Shown: piece after piece, positions 1 through 8,072 of the stretch
How the letters are laid out: each line of letters starts with the position of its first letter
Numbering within the stretch: the first letter of the stretch is position 1
Origin: an uncultured Faecalibacterium sp.
GTDB lineage: Bacteria; Bacillota; Clostridia; Oscillospirales; Ruminococcaceae
Assembly (NCBI GenBank): GCA_944386015.1
Contig: CALWZK010000001.1
Location: forward strand, 62,001-126,000
Direction of reading: 5' to 3'
DNA length: 64,000 nt
Notes under the pieces: model-generated
The model's input: the letters and a program-made list of their open reading frames with translations, nothing else
Told to the model about the DNA's origin: nothing
The model's database searches: none
Program-made: the position numbers and the translations under genes

Positions 1-32
1 ACAATTTTTTCACAGAATCCGCCGTATAAGCA

Positions 33-61
33 TTGCTTTTCCCCTATGAGTATGGTATGAT
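33..61 (+). promoter_or_regulatory. sigma-A promoter of the flavodiiron gene
   Basis: A TTGCTT -35 (33-38) and TATGAT -10 (56-61) are separated by 17 bp, and TGG in front of the -10 makes it an extended -10. Transcription would start near 68, leaving a leader of about 100 nt before the ATG at 171. I see no riboswitch I can name in that leader. Confidence 0.7.
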
Positions 62-170
62 AAGTCGGCCCGGTTGGAGACTGGGCATTAAGAAAGTTTC
101 GGGGCCGCTGTTTAAGGACAGTCCCCCTTAAGCATTGTTGTGAAAAAACCAATGGAAAGGACGACCTGCG

Positions 171-1355
171 ATGAATGTACATAAGACAAAAATCACCGAC
201 TCTGTCCTGGGCATCAGCCTCAACGACACGACCCTGGACCTGTTTGAAAGCCAGTACCCTGTGCCCAATGGGGTGAGCTACAACACCTACCTGATCCGGG
301 ACGAAAAGACCGCCGTGCTGGACACGGTGGACGCCCGCGCCACCGACCTGTGGCTGGAGACCCTGGAGTCTGAGCTGGCCGGCACCACCCCCGATTACCT
401 GGTGGTTTCCCACATGGAGCCCGACCACTCGGCCAACGTGGCCCGCCTGGCTGCCAAGTACCCCGAGATGAAGGTGGTGGGCAACGCCAAGACCTTCGCT
501 TTCCTGACCAACTTCTTCCCCGGCGCTATTTCCGCTGACCGTCAGGTGATGGTCAAGGAGGGCGATGAGCTGAGCCTGGGCAGCCACACCTTGCACTTTG
601 TCATGGCTCCCATGGTCCACTGGCCCGAGGTCATGTTCACCTATGAGTCCAGCGAGAAGCTGCTGTTCTCGGCCGATGCCTTCGGCCGGTTCGGCGCTGT
701 GGCTGACGGCGACAGCATCGACAACTGGGTGGAGGAGTCCCGCCGGTACTACCTGAACATCGTGGGCAAGTACGGCGCCCAGGTCCAGGCTGTCCTCAAG
801 AAGGCTGCCGCCCTGGAGATCGCTCAGATCTGCCCCCTGCACGGCCCCGTCCTCAACGGCGACCTGGCCCCCTACCTGAGCCTGTACGACACCTGGTCCA
901 AGTACCTGCCTGAGGCTCCCCAGGAGATCCTGGTGGCTTCTGCCTCCATCCACGGCCACACCCGTGAGGCTGCCCACACCATGTCTGAGAAGCTCCGCGC
1001 TGCCGGCGCCCAGGTCACCGAAATCGACCTGACCCGCACCGATGTCTCCTACGCTGTGGCCCAGGCTTTCCGCTGCGGCAAGATGGTGCTGGCTGCCGCC
1101 ACCTATGACGCCAGCCTGTTCCCCGCCATGGAGTCCTTCCTGACCCACCTGAAGTCCAAGAACTTCCAGGGCCGCACCGTTGGCCTGATGGAGAACGGCA
1201 TGTGGGCACCCATGGCCGCCAAGCTGATGACCGCCGCCCTGACCACCCTGAAGGGGGTCACTGTCTGCGAGCAGGTGGTGACCATCCGCGGCGCTGCCCA
1301 TGCAGCTGAGGAAGCCCAGATGGACACCCTGGTCAGCCAGCTGATGGCCCAGTAA
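171..1355 (+). CDS. fprA: FprA-family A-type flavodiiron protein
   Basis: This 394-residue protein has a metallo-beta-lactamase-like diiron domain followed by a flavodoxin domain, the layout of flavodiiron (FprA/ROO) proteins that reduce O2 or NO in the cytoplasm of anaerobes. The diiron ligands are visible as H81-x-E83-x-D85-H86, H150, D169 and H224. The FMN-binding flavodoxin half starts near residue 253 with the loop ASIHGHTREA. GGAAAGGA sits about 10 nt before the ATG. The gene is monocistronic, with its own promoter and a strong terminator, and its codons are heavily C-ending, which fits high expression. An oxygen-protection role is likely; the preferred substrate (O2 or NO) cannot be told from sequence. 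Confidence 0.95.
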   Translation: MNVHKTKITDSVLGISLNDTTLDLFESQYPVPNGVSYNTYLIRDEKTAVLDTVDARATDLWLETLESELAGTTPDYLVVSHMEPDHSANVARLAAKYPEMKVVGNAKTFAFLTNFFPGAISADRQVMVKEGDELSLGSHTLHFVMAPMVHWPEVMFTYESSEKLLFSADAFGRFGAVADGDSIDNWVEESRRYYLNIVGKYGAQVQAVLKKAAALEIAQICPLHGPVLNGDLAPYLSLYDTWSKYLPEAPQEILVASASIHGHTREAAHTMSEKLRAAGAQVTEIDLTRTDVSYAVAQAFRCGKMVLAAATYDASLFPAMESFLTHLKSKNFQGRTVGLMENGMWAPMAAKLMTAALTTLKGVTVCEQVVTIRGAAHAAEEAQMDTLVSQLMAQ

Positions 1356-1380
1356 CCTGTCAATCCCACAAAACCAGAAC

Positions 1381-1411
1381 TGCCCCGGCGCCATGCCGGG
1401 GCAGTTTTTTT
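1381..1411 (+). terminator. intrinsic terminator after fprA
   Basis: A GC-rich hairpin, TGCCCCGGC pairing with GCCGGGGCA, is followed by a run of eight T at 1404-1411. Confidence 0.9.
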
Positions 1412-1424
1412 GTATGCCGGTCTT

Positions 1425-1811
1425 TTATACGCCGGGGCGCCGGTTCCCGTCCTTGTCAAAGGTGCGCTTCAGGGCGGCCTCGGTGGGGAAGATGGACCCC
1501 ACCAGCGGGACCGTCTGCACCAGGCAGAAAACGCCGCCCAGAGAACCCACCGTATCTTCAGACCGGCCCAGCAGCAACAGCATCACCACCAGGGTCGCCG
1601 GCAGCAGCACCAGCCCCCACCGCAGCCACAGCCGTCCGCAGTACTGGTGGGCAAAGAGCCAGGTGTCCTGGTTCTTCATGGACCGGGTGGTGCGGTAGCC
1701 ATAGATGTAGTTGACCCGCTTGGGGGGATGCTTGAGGAAGGCGAAACCAAAGCCGATCATCATCAAGGGAATGGCCAGATTGCTTATCAGCATGTAAAAC
1801 CAGAATCCCAT
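1425..1811 (-). CDS. SdpI-family integral membrane protein
   Basis: The 128-residue protein has three predicted membrane segments (about residues 5-25, 58-80 and 88-108). Between the first two lies the loop YGYRTTRSMKNQDTW, the SdpI/YhfL family signature. SdpI in Bacillus is an immunity and signal-sensing membrane protein against the SdpC toxin, but most family members have no known toxin partner and none is seen here. AGGAGG lies 7 nt before the ATG. A second, out-of-frame ORF over the same DNA is a shadow. Family assignment is firm; function is not. Confidence 0.85.
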   Translation of the reverse strand: MGFWFYMLISNLAIPLMMIGFGFAFLKHPPKRVNYIYGYRTTRSMKNQDTWLFAHQYCGRLWLRWGLVLLPATLVVMLLLLGRSEDTVGSLGGVFCLVQTVPLVGSIFPTEAALKRTFDKDGNRRPGV

Positions 1812-1882
1812 GGCAGCCTCCTTTCACAGGGCGGCACAGCGCAAAATAAAAACAGGCAACAGATATACACTCTGCTGCCTGT

Positions 1883-2431
1883 TCAGTTCAGATCGTCCAG
1901 GATATCGGGCCAGAGGGCTTGTTCCTGGCGCAGGGCGTCGAAGCAGCAGTCCAGATACAGCTTGTGGGCAGCCGGAATGATGGTCCGCCGGAGCAGATAC
2001 TGCTCATCGTTCAGCTCGCTGTCGGGGGGGCGGTCAAAGCCGCGCAGCCCGAATACAGAGCCTACCGCTGCCTCCAACTCGGCGCAGAAGGTATTATAGG
2101 CCGTCTCGGCGGAACAATACTCCTGCTGGATCGAGAAAAGCAGCTGGATGTTCTCCATGGACAGAACATTCTTGACTGCGACGATATAGATCAGATATCC
2201 AATTTGGTCCCGGGTGTACTTTTTGCGCACCGGATGGGAGATCAGCCCTTTTTTGACATAGTTGCTGACCATCGAGCCGGTCAGTTCCACCCCGGGGAAA
2301 GCCCGGAAGTGGAGGTTCACATACTGCACGGTCTGGTCAAGATACAGCCCCATGCCGGGAAGTTCATCATACCGGGGCAGGGCAAAACCCGCGGCACAAG
2401 CCGCAATGCGGCGTTTCGTTTCTGTATTCAT
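1883..2431 (-). CDS. DUF1836 domain protein
   Basis: This protein of about 182 residues matches DUF1836: the block PRYDELPGMGLYLDQTVQYV is followed by a helix-turn-helix-like stretch (LTGSMVSNYVKKGLI) and KKYTRDQIGYLIYI. The family looks like a MerR-like DNA-binding protein of unknown role. An ATG five codons upstream (2446) lies inside the spacer of a good promoter, so the ATG at 2431 is the sensible start. That start has no Shine-Dalgarno sequence, which suggests a leaderless mRNA. It is divergent from degV. Confidence 0.85.
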   Translation of the reverse strand: MNTETKRRIAACAAGFALPRYDELPGMGLYLDQTVQYVNLHFRAFPGVELTGSMVSNYVKKGLISHPVRKKYTRDQIGYLIYIVAVKNVLSMENIQLLFSIQQEYCSAETAYNTFCAELEAAVGSVFGLRGFDRPPDSELNDEQYLLRRTIIPAAHKLYLDCCFDALRQEQALWPDILDDLN

Positions 2432-2437
2432 AATTTT

Positions 2438-2465
2438 AGTATACATCGAAACACCGAAAAGTCAA
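2438..2465 (-). promoter_or_regulatory. promoter of the DUF1836 gene
   Basis: On the minus strand TTGACT (2460-2465) and TATACT (2438-2443) are spaced 16 bp apart. The -10 ends only 6 nt before the ATG at 2431, so transcription would begin at or next to the start codon. Confidence 0.65.
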
Positions 2466-2510
2466 CAGAATTTGAAAATAAAAACCTTTTGTTAAGATTC
2501 TGAGATGTTG

Positions 2511-2539
2511 TTGACAAGTTATCGAAAAACTGCTATGAT
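2511..2539 (+). promoter_or_regulatory. promoter of degV
   Basis: TTGACA (2511-2516), a 17-bp spacer, and TATGAT (2534-2539) preceded by TGC give a near-consensus extended promoter. It is divergent from the DUF1836 promoter about 45 bp away. Confidence 0.85.
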
Positions 2540-2630
2540 GGGGACAGATAAGCGCAGCTTGTTCAATCAAAGAACAGTGCGGAACGCTCAGGTTGGCTCT
2601 GGCCGGCTGCAGAATGGAGAGATGTATTGT

Positions 2631-3479
2631 ATGAAACGGAAAATTGTTGTGGATTCCTCATCGAATCTGTGCCAGCTGCCGGGGGTTGACTTTGCCAGTG
2701 TGCCGCTGAAGATCATCACCGACGAGCAGGAATATGTGGATACCCCGGATATCGACGCTTTCGGGATGGCGGCTGCCATGCGCAGCTATAAGGGCAAAAG
2801 CTCTACCTCCTGCCCCAACGTGGGGGACTTCCTGTCCGCCTACCAGGGGGCAGACGAGGTCTTTGTGGTGACCCTCACCGGCGCGCTGTCGGGCTGCAAC
2901 AATGCCGCCCGGATGGCGGCGGAGGAGTACCAGGATATGAACCCCGGCACCAAGGTGTATGTGCTGGACAGCCTGTCCACCGGCCCCGAGATGTCTCTGC
3001 TGGCAGAGCGCCTGGCGGCCCTGGTGCCCACCGAGGCCAGCTTTGAGGAGATCTGTGAGGCCATCAACGCCTACAGCCAGCACACCCATCTGCTGTTCTC
3101 CCTGGAATCGCTGAACAACCTGGCCCGGAACGGCCGGGTCAAGCTGACGGCGGCTGTGGTGGCCCGGGCCCTGGGCATCCGGGTGGTGGGCCAGGCCAGC
3201 GCCGAAGGCGAGCTGGATGTGATCTGCAAGACCCGCGGGGAGCACGGCGTGCTGGAGCGCCTGATCCTGGAGATGAAGGACAAGGGCTTCGCCGGGGGCC
3301 ATGTGGAGATTGCCCACTGCGACAACGACAAGGCAGCCCGCCGGCTGAAACTGATGATCGAAGCCATCTGGCCCGCTTCCAGTGTGAAGATTGTGGGCTG
3401 CGGCGCCCTGTGCAGCTTTTATGCCGAGCTGGGGGGCCTGCTGGTGGGCTACGAAGACGGCGGCGCCCCTGCCCTTTGA
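2631..3479 (+). CDS. DegV-family fatty-acid-binding protein
   Basis: The 282-residue protein has the DegV two-domain EDD fold. It begins KRKIVVDSSSNL, continues with the lipid-binding SSTSCPNVGDF and TLTGALSGCNNAA stretches, and has the FSLESLNNLARNGRV motif near the middle. DegV (FakB) proteins bind a fatty acid and present it to the kinase FakA for phosphorylation and entry into phospholipid synthesis. No fakA is in this window. The ATG at 2631 has GGAGAG about 10 nt upstream; the ATG at 2622 is too close to that site. The next gene, after a terminator, is cardiolipin synthase, also lipid-related but with its own promoter. Confidence 0.92.
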   Translation: MKRKIVVDSSSNLCQLPGVDFASVPLKIITDEQEYVDTPDIDAFGMAAAMRSYKGKSSTSCPNVGDFLSAYQGADEVFVVTLTGALSGCNNAARMAAEEYQDMNPGTKVYVLDSLSTGPEMSLLAERLAALVPTEASFEEICEAINAYSQHTHLLFSLESLNNLARNGRVKLTAAVVARALGIRVVGQASAEGELDVICKTRGEHGVLERLILEMKDKGFAGGHVEIAHCDNDKAARRLKLMIEAIWPASSVKIVGCGALCSFYAELGGLLVGYEDGGAPAL

Positions 3480-3503
3480 GCAAAATACAAACGGCCTGTC
3501 CTG

Positions 3504-3545
3504 GGAGGCGGGACCGTCCTGCGGGACGGCCCCGCCTCCTTTTTG
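3504..3545 (+). terminator. terminator after degV
   Basis: A long hairpin, GGAGGCGGGACCGTCC pairing with GGACGGCCCCGCCTCC, is followed by TTTTT. Confidence 0.9.
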
Positions 3546-3555
3546 TCTGCCCGGC

Positions 3556-3584
3556 TTGCAAAAAAGGAGAGGGGGCGGTATACT
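3556..3584 (+). promoter_or_regulatory. promoter of cls
   Basis: TTGCAA (3556-3561) and TATACT (3579-3584) are separated by 17 bp. Confidence 0.75.
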
Positions 3585-3658
3585 GACGGAAGAAAGCCCG
3601 CAGCCGGAATCAGGACAGACAGGGTGGTCCAGACCTGCTGCCAGAGAGGGGAGAAGCT

Positions 3659-5185
3659 ATGTTTCGACTGCCAATCGTAAAATTTTTCAGCCGCTTTATC
3701 AATCGGATCACCATTACCCTTGCGCTGATTCTGGTGCAGGTGGTGTGGATGGCTTCGCTGTACCTGCGGCTGATTGAATATGCGGCCTGGCTGAACGTGG
3801 TGATGGTGGTCCTGAGCGTGCTGATCATCCTGTTCCTGGTGCGCAAGGATGAAAACCCCGCCTATACCATCGCCTGGATGGCCCTGATCGGCATCACCCC
3901 GGTGTTCGGGGCTTTGATGTACCTGTTCTGGGGCAACAAGCGGCCCTCCCGCCGGATGCGGCGCCGGATGGAGTCGGTGGACCGGCGGCACCGGGGGCTG
4001 GTGGCCCAGCACCCCGACCAGGTGATGGGGCTGGAACCCCGGCTGGGAGAACTGTCCGGCTATATCGCCAAATACGGGCCCTGGCCTGCCTGGCGGGATA
4101 CCTCGGTCCAGTATTTTTCCAGCGGGGAAGCCATGTTTCCCCATCTGCTGGAGGACTTGAAAAAGGCTGAGCGGTTTATCTTCCTGGAGACTTTCATCAT
4201 CCGCCCCGGCCGGATGTGGAACGCCGTGGAGGAGATCCTGCGGGAAAAAGCTGCCGCCGGGGTGGATGTCCGGGTGATCTATGACGACATGGGCTGCCTG
4301 ACCACCGTTCCCTCCGGGTTTGTGATCCAGCTGGAGCGGGCCCATATCCGCTGCATCCCCTTCAACCCGGTGGTGCCCCTGGTGTCCCTGGTGATGAACC
4401 ACCGGGACCACCGCAAAATTGTCTCCATCGACGGCAACATCGCCTACAACGGCGGCACCAACTTTGCCGATGAGTATATCAACGAGGAAGAGCGCTTTGG
4501 CTACTGGAAGGACGCCGCCGTCCGGCTGGAAGGCAGCGCCGTGTGGAACTTTACCGTTATGTTCCTCAACTTCTGGAATGCCTTCCGCCCCATGGAGGAG
4601 GACTACAGCGCCTTCCGTCCCACCATCAAGGGCCGGGAGGACGGGGTGGTCCAGCCCTATGCCGACAGCCCCCTGGACGAGGAGCGGCTGGCCGAGAGCG
4701 TCTACCGGGATATCATCGACCAGTCCCGGAACTATGTCTATATCTTCACCCCCTATCTGGCCATCGGGGAGGATCTGATGAATTCCCTCCGGCTGGCGGC
4801 CAAGCGGGGGGTGGATGTGCGGCTGGTGCTGCCCGCCATCCCGGACAAAAAGATAGTGTTCCGGCTCAGCCGGTCCTACTATCTGCCCCTGCTGCGGGCC
4901 GGGGTCAAAATCTATGAGTTCACCCCCGGCTTCATCCACTCCAAGTGCTATGTCAGCGACGACCGGGTGGCCGTGGTGGGCAGCATCAACATGGATTACC
5001 GCAGCCTCTACCTCCACTTCGAGTGCGGCACCCTGCTGATGAACTGCAGCCAGGTGATGGCGGTGCGGGCCGACGCCGAAAAGACATTTGCCCAGAGCCG
5101 CCGCATCACCATCGACGACTGCCGCACCAGCCTGCCCGGCACCCTGCTGGACGATGTGCTGCGGCTTGTCAGCCCCATGATGTAA
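3659..5185 (+). CDS. cls: cardiolipin synthase
   Basis: This 508-residue phospholipase-D superfamily enzyme joins two phosphatidylglycerols into cardiolipin at the membrane. Two N-terminal membrane helices (about residues 17-38 and 44-61) and a PLDNc-like segment lead into two catalytic HxKx4D motifs: H251-R-K253...D258 and H427-S-K429...D434. Length and layout match bacterial ClsA. GAGAGGGGAG lies upstream of the ATG. The gene is monocistronic, with its own promoter and terminator. Confidence 0.94.
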   Translation: MFRLPIVKFFSRFINRITITLALILVQVVWMASLYLRLIEYAAWLNVVMVVLSVLIILFLVRKDENPAYTIAWMALIGITPVFGALMYLFWGNKRPSRRMRRRMESVDRRHRGLVAQHPDQVMGLEPRLGELSGYIAKYGPWPAWRDTSVQYFSSGEAMFPHLLEDLKKAERFIFLETFIIRPGRMWNAVEEILREKAAAGVDVRVIYDDMGCLTTVPSGFVIQLERAHIRCIPFNPVVPLVSLVMNHRDHRKIVSIDGNIAYNGGTNFADEYINEEERFGYWKDAAVRLEGSAVWNFTVMFLNFWNAFRPMEEDYSAFRPTIKGREDGVVQPYADSPLDEERLAESVYRDIIDQSRNYVYIFTPYLAIGEDLMNSLRLAAKRGVDVRLVLPAIPDKKIVFRLSRSYYLPLLRAGVKIYEFTPGFIHSKCYVSDDRVAVVGSINMDYRSLYLHFECGTLLMNCSQVMAVRADAEKTFAQSRRITIDDCRTSLPGTLLDDVLRLVSPMM

Positions 5186-5198
5186 ACAGATCCAAACC

Positions 5199-5225
5199 GG
5201 CGCCCCTCCTGCGAGGGGCGCTTTT
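5199..5225 (+). terminator. terminator after cls
   Basis: The hairpin GCGCCCCTC / GAGGGGCGC at 5200-5221 is followed by TTTT. Confidence 0.85.
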
Positions 5226-5312
5226 GCTGTGTATAAAGGCGGCCCCGGCCGGGCAGACTACCCCCAAAAGCCCCAGCCGGGGCGTTCAGCAATAGCAAAG
5301 GGGAGCGAAAAA

Positions 5313-6338
5313 ATGAGAGCAAAACGATATCTGGCAGTGCTGGCCGCGGCGGCTCTGCTGCTGACCGCCTGCGGGAAGATGGATTCCAGTTCCTCAGGCA
5401 GTTCATCCTCCGGCGCATCGGGGTCGGGTTCGGGCCAGAAGGATGAGGCCTGGAAAACCGGCCTTGCCATCCAGACCGAGACCAAAGCCGGGGACAAAGC
5501 CGGCGAGATCCATTCCATCGCAGCCGCCGTCCTGCTGGATGAGGACGGCCGGATTGTCCAGGTGGTGGTGGATGAGCTGGAAGGCAAGATCACCACCCAA
5601 GACGATGGCGCCGTGACGGTGGCCGAGGACCTGCGGACCAAACGGCAGAAGACGGATGAGGAATACCCCATGTCGGCGGTGTCCTCCATCGGCAAGAGCT
5701 GGATCGAGCAGGCCGACGCCTTTGGGGAGTACCTGATGGGAAAGACCGCCGAGGAGGTCCGCAAGGTGGAAACCGACTCTGACGGCTACGCCAAGGATGC
5801 AGACCTGCTGTCGGGCTGCACCATCAAGGTGGACGGCTACCGGGAGGCGGTGGCTGCGGCCTGCGCCCAGGCCAAAGCCATGGGCGCCGCTGAAGGGGAC
5901 AGCCTGGCCCTGGGGATGGAGACGGCAGACATCAGCAAGACCCTCCAGGCCACAGCGGACAAAGACGCCGTGCCCCGGCTGAATGTGACCGCCGCAGCCC
6001 TGACGGTGAATGAATCGGGCCGGGTCACCAGTGCCATCTGTGATGTGGCCGAGCCCTCCCTGACGGTGAACAGCAAGGGCATGGTGGCCGGGGACGGCGA
6101 GGTCAAGAGCAATCACGTCCTGGGGGATGACTACGGGATGCGGGAGGCCTCGGCCCTGGGCAAGGAGTGGTATGAGCAGAGCGACGGCTACGCCAGCTAC
6201 CTGAAGGGCAAGACCGCCGAGGAGATCGAAAAGATCCCCTCCGACGGCAGCGACGCCGATCTGGCCTCGATGTGCACCATCAACACCGCCAAGATGCAGA
6301 AAGCGGTTCTGCGGGCCCTGGATACCCTGCGGGCCTGA
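5313..6338 (+). CDS. lipoprotein with two tandem FMN-binding-like domains
   Basis: The 341-residue protein has a lipoprotein signal peptide with lipobox LTAC and Cys20, followed by a Ser/Gly linker to about residue 45. The rest is two copies of one domain. Each contains a G-K-S/E-W-x-E-Q-x-D segment, then YL-x-GKTAEE-(V/I)-x-K, then DADL-x-S-x-CTI and a terminal Ala-rich helix. The SGCT and SMCT ends recall the flavinylation tail of FMN-binding domains, but the canonical SGAT is not exact. I call it an extracytoplasmic lipoprotein with an FMN-binding-like repeat; a redox role is only a guess. AGGGGAG precedes the ATG at 5313, and upstream ORF extension lacks an initiation site. Confidence 0.7.
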   Translation: MRAKRYLAVLAAAALLLTACGKMDSSSSGSSSSGASGSGSGQKDEAWKTGLAIQTETKAGDKAGEIHSIAAAVLLDEDGRIVQVVVDELEGKITTQDDGAVTVAEDLRTKRQKTDEEYPMSAVSSIGKSWIEQADAFGEYLMGKTAEEVRKVETDSDGYAKDADLLSGCTIKVDGYREAVAAACAQAKAMGAAEGDSLALGMETADISKTLQATADKDAVPRLNVTAAALTVNESGRVTSAICDVAEPSLTVNSKGMVAGDGEVKSNHVLGDDYGMREASALGKEWYEQSDGYASYLKGKTAEEIEKIPSDGSDADLASMCTINTAKMQKAVLRALDTLRA

Positions 6339-6414
6339 AACCCCGGGGCGGCCCAGAGGGTAAAATAGCCACATTTTCTGTCAAAAGAAAACCGCAGATT
6401 GTAAAAAAATACGA

Positions 6415-6443
6415 TTGCCAATTTGGGCAGTCTGCACTATAAT
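6415..6443 (+). promoter_or_regulatory. promoter of the MATE gene
   Basis: TTGCCA (6415-6420), a 17-bp spacer and a perfect TATAAT (6438-6443) lie about 100 nt before the ATG at 6543. Confidence 0.85.
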
Positions 6444-6455
6444 AAACTTCAATCC

Positions 6456-6492
6456 AAAAGCGTCCTGTTCTGGTTCAGAACAGGGCGTTTTT
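6456..6492 (+). promoter_or_regulatory. terminator-like hairpin in the MATE leader
   Basis: CCTGTTCTG (6464-6472) pairs perfectly with CAGAACAGG (6476-6484) across a 3-nt loop, extended by flanking A/T pairs, and TTTTT follows at 6488-6492. It sits between the promoter and the gene, so it can end transcription early. It could also be a palindromic repressor site at the transcription start. Confidence 0.65.
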
Positions 6493-6542
6493 CACGGGTT
6501 TTGCACCAAGCCAATGGGGAAGGACAGAAGGAGGACAACCCT

Positions 6543-7934
6543 ATGACAAAAGATATGACCCAGGGCCAGCCCCTGCGGCTGATTCTGCTCTTTGCGGTGC
6601 CCATGATGCTGGGCAGCCTGTTCCAGCAGTTCTACAACCTGGCCGACACCATCATTGTGGGCCGGTTTGTGGGTGTGGATGCCCTGGCTGCGGTGGGCAG
6701 CGTGGGCGGTTTGAGCTATCTGGTGCTGGGCTTTGTGAACGGTATTGCCTGCGGCTTTGCCATCCCCCTGGCCCGGTGTTTCGGCGCCAAGGATGATGTG
6801 GAGCTGCGGCGCTACACCGCCAACTCGGTGTGGCTGTCCCTGATTTTTGCGGCGGTGCTGACGGTGGTGACGGTGGCCCTGACCCGGCCCATCCTGGTTC
6901 TCACCAACACCCCCTCGGACATCATCGACCTGGCCGACGTGTACATCCGCACCATCTTTGCGGGCATCCCCTTCACCCTGCTTTATAATGTGACCAGCGC
7001 CTTCATGCGGGCCCTGGGGGACAGCCGCCGGCCCCTGTATTTCCTGCTGGTGGCCAGCGTGCTGAACGTCGGCCTGGATATCTTCTTTGTGCTGGTGTTC
7101 CACGCCGGGGTCTTCGGCGCCGCCATCGCCACCGTCATCAGCCAGGCAGTGGCCGGCCTGTGGAGCCTGGCCTATATGGTGAAGAATTTCCGGATGCTGG
7201 GCTGGTCCCGGGAAGAAGGCCGGTTCAGCACCGCCCACTGTGCCAAGCTGTGCATGATGGGCCTGCCCATGGGCCTCCAGTGCAGCATCACGGCGGTGGG
7301 CAATATTGTGCTGCAGACCGCTGTCAACGGCCTGGGCAGCGCCATTGTGGCCGCCATGACTGCCGGCGGCAAGGCCGGCCAGATTCTGTCGGTGCCCCTG
7401 GAGAGCATCGGCACCGCCATGACCACCTATACCAGCCAGAACCTGGGGGCAGGCAGCCTGCCCCGGGTCCGGCAGGGAGTGCGGACGGCCCTGGGCATCG
7501 GCATCCTGTACAGCATTGTCTCCTTCATCATCTTCCACTTCTCGGATGTGCTGGTGATCGGTCTGTTCCTGGACAGCAGCGAGGACGCCACCGGCGCCAT
7601 CATGGCCAACGCCCGGGAGTTTTTGTTCTGGAACAGCGTCTTTTACATCCCCCTGGCGGTGCTGATTGTCTACCGCTACTCCATCCAGGGCCTGGGCTAT
7701 TCGGGGCTGGCCATGTTTGCCGGGGTGTTTGAGATGTTCGCCCGGGCACTGGTGGGCTTCTGGATGGTGCCCGTCTTCGGGTACTGGGCCGGCTGCATTG
7801 CCAGCCCGGTGGCCTGGTTTGCGGCCTGCTTCTTCCTGATCCCCGCCTATCAGGTGGTGATGCACCGGCTGGAAGGTTCCCGCCACGGCCCGGCGGCAGC
7901 CCGGCAGGAGGAAATGCAGCTGAAAAAAGCCTGA
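6543..7934 (+). CDS. MATE-family multidrug efflux transporter
   Basis: The 463-residue protein has about twelve hydrophobic segments in two related halves. It opens with TQGQPLRLILLFAVPMMLG followed by FQQFYNLADTIIVGRFVG, the classic MatE N-terminus, and repeats the pattern from about residue 240. MATE proteins export cationic drugs, dyes or metabolites using a Na+ or H+ gradient. GGAGG lies 6-7 nt before the ATG at 6543. The leader carries a candidate attenuator, so expression may be conditional. The substrate is unknown. Confidence 0.93.
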   Translation: MTKDMTQGQPLRLILLFAVPMMLGSLFQQFYNLADTIIVGRFVGVDALAAVGSVGGLSYLVLGFVNGIACGFAIPLARCFGAKDDVELRRYTANSVWLSLIFAAVLTVVTVALTRPILVLTNTPSDIIDLADVYIRTIFAGIPFTLLYNVTSAFMRALGDSRRPLYFLLVASVLNVGLDIFFVLVFHAGVFGAAIATVISQAVAGLWSLAYMVKNFRMLGWSREEGRFSTAHCAKLCMMGLPMGLQCSITAVGNIVLQTAVNGLGSAIVAAMTAGGKAGQILSVPLESIGTAMTTYTSQNLGAGSLPRVRQGVRTALGIGILYSIVSFIIFHFSDVLVIGLFLDSSEDATGAIMANAREFLFWNSVFYIPLAVLIVYRYSIQGLGYSGLAMFAGVFEMFARALVGFWMVPVFGYWAGCIASPVAWFAACFFLIPAYQVVMHRLEGSRHGPAAARQEEMQLKKA

Positions 7935-7952
7935 ACCAAAACCATAGGACCC

Positions 7953-7986
7953 AGCCGCTCCGGGGAGATCCGGGGCGGCTTTTTTG
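7953..7986 (+). terminator. terminator after the MATE gene
   Basis: An AGCCGCTCCGG / CCGGGGCGGCT hairpin is followed by seven T. Confidence 0.9.
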
Positions 7987-8000
7987 TTCCAAAACCACAA

Positions 8001-8029
8001 TTTACAAACTTCCGCCGAAAGGGTATACT
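8001..8029 (+). promoter_or_regulatory. promoter of recD2
   Basis: TTTACA (8001-8006) and TATACT (8024-8029) are separated by 17 bp. Confidence 0.75.
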
Positions 8030-8072
8030 TATATATCATCAGTAACTTGCAGGGGAAAGGAGGGCGCCGCCC

